DNA of 5,310 nt from Dehalococcoidales bacterium (GTDB lineage: Bacteria; Chloroflexota; Dehalococcoidia; Dehalococcoidales; UBA3254). The notes beneath the pieces are model-generated. The model worked only from the letters and a program-made list of their open reading frames with translations. It had not been told where the DNA came from and made no database searches. Made by a program: the position numbers and the translations under genes. Positions 4,781 to 5,310 of this stretch are shown one piece after another. Location of the stretch: contig JAQULX010000234.1 of NCBI GenBank assembly GCA_028718465.1, forward strand, positions 1-5,310. The letters are read 5' to 3'. Every line of letters starts with the position of its first letter. The first letter of the stretch is position 1.

Positions 4781-5310
4781 ATGAATTTCGAATCTTTCAA
4801 TCTGAATGACAAAGTGCTGGCCGGTGTTCGGGCGCAGGGTTATACCGATCCCACACCGATCCAGGTTAAGGCGATTCCTCCTGTTATGCAGGGCCGGGAC
4901 CTTATCGGACTGGCCCAGACCGGCACAGGCAAGACCGCGGCTTTCGTGCTTCCGATACTGCACCGCTTGATATCCATGCCCCGCGGTAAAGTCAGGGCGC
5001 TGATAGTCTCACCTACCCGGGAGCTGGCGGAACAGACCTGTGAAACTACCAATGCCCTGGCCAGCTTTACCGGGCTGCGCTGCATTTCAATATACGGCGG
5101 GGTCGGTATGGAGTACCAGAACCGGGCTTTAAGCCAGGGAGTGGAAATAATAGTAGCCTGCCCGGGCCGTCTGATGGACCACCTGTTAAAGGGCACCGTG
5201 GACCTGTCCGAGATAGAAGTCCTGGTAATTGATGAGGCGGACCGGATGTTCGACATGGGCTTTCTGCCGGATATCCGCAGCATCGTAAGATGTCTAACCA
5301 GGCCTCGTCA
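4781..5310 (+). CDS. DEAD-box ATP-dependent RNA helicase, N-terminal part (3' end beyond window)
   Basis: This frame is open from the ATG at 4781 to the window edge (176 codons). It encodes the first RecA-like domain of a DEAD-box RNA helicase, which unwinds RNA duplexes with ATP in ribosome assembly, mRNA decay or cold adaptation. Motifs in order: Q-motif GYTDPTPIQ (20-28; Gln28), motif I AQTGTGKT (45-52), motif Ia PTREL (78-82), the GG pair 106-107, motif Ib as CPGR (127-130, usually TPGR), and motif II DEAD (151-154) in VIDEADRMFDMGF. Motif III (SAT) and the second RecA domain lie outside. It most resembles the RhlE/CsdA-type group; the subtype cannot be fixed without the C-terminus. An in-frame TAA at 4775-4777 makes 4781 the earliest possible start, and the N-terminus MNFESFNL fits the family. 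No Shine-Dalgarno is visible before it, which is unlike its neighbours. Confidence 0.95.
   Translation, partial: MNFESFNLNDKVLAGVRAQGYTDPTPIQVKAIPPVMQGRDLIGLAQTGTGKTAAFVLPILHRLISMPRGKVRALIVSPTRELAEQTCETTNALASFTGLRCISIYGGVGMEYQNRALSQGVEIIVACPGRLMDHLLKGTVDLSEIEVLVIDEADRMFDMGFLPDIRSIVRCLTRPR

Noticed and set aside
4546..4809. An 87-codon plus-strand open frame in the gap before the helicase
   Set aside because: No SD, no recognisable protein features, it covers the repeat/hairpin region and runs 29 nt into the well-supported helicase gene in another frame.
4840..5283. A 147-codon minus-strand open frame
   Set aside because: It is antisense to the DEAD-box helicase, whose motifs are unmistakable; the translation is Ser/Arg/Pro-rich low-information sequence typical of a shadow frame.

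Overview
The window looks like an ordinary chromosomal housekeeping stretch from an anaerobic bacterium. It holds a 5'-truncated fabF, recJ, a PlsY-family acyltransferase, a convergent C_GCAxxG_C_C protein on the minus strand, a divergent HIT-family nucleotide hydrolase/phosphorylase, and the 5' part of a DEAD-box RNA helicase that runs off the right edge. No tRNA, rRNA, CRISPR array, transposase, prophage or defence gene was seen. The gene assortment, mid-range GC, AUG/UUG starts and the C_GCAxxG_C_C family (mostly found in strict anaerobes) fit a Dehalococcoidia-like member of Chloroflexota. A Clostridia-type Firmicute is the main alternative. This placement is inferred from protein flavour and is not proven.

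Layout. Bases 1-2496 are a tight fabF-recJ pair with 3 nt between stop and start; the recJ TTG start uses an SD-like sequence at the 3' end of fabF. After a 115-nt gap comes plsY (2612-3262). It is convergent, with only 6 nt between stops, with the minus-strand C_GCAxxG_C_C gene (3269-3706). A hairpin with T-runs on both strands covers both gene ends and looks like a bidirectional terminator. Between 3707 and 3882 is a compact divergent promoter region in which a perfect inverted repeat carries a -35 hexamer on each strand. The rightward promoter (TTGACT-N17-TACAAT) drives the HIT gene (3883-4395). Bases 4396-4780 (385 nt) hold no convincing gene but contain short direct and inverted repeats, a GAAA-loop hairpin and a plausible promoter. 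The helicase starts at 4781 without a recognisable Shine-Dalgarno sequence.

How the genes work together. FabF elongates fatty acyl-ACP chains and PlsY puts acyl groups on glycerol-3-phosphate, so the left third is membrane-lipid supply with the repair nuclease RecJ inserted between. The HIT protein (probably Ap4A/nucleotide metabolism) and the RNA helicase form a separate rightward block. The C_GCAxxG_C_C protein is a cysteine-rich, possibly metal- or redox-linked protein of unknown function.

No clear new system was found. The points most worth following up are the back-to-back promoter palindrome, the bidirectional terminator, the PlsY homologue with an eroded C-terminal motif, and the repeat-bearing leader of the helicase.
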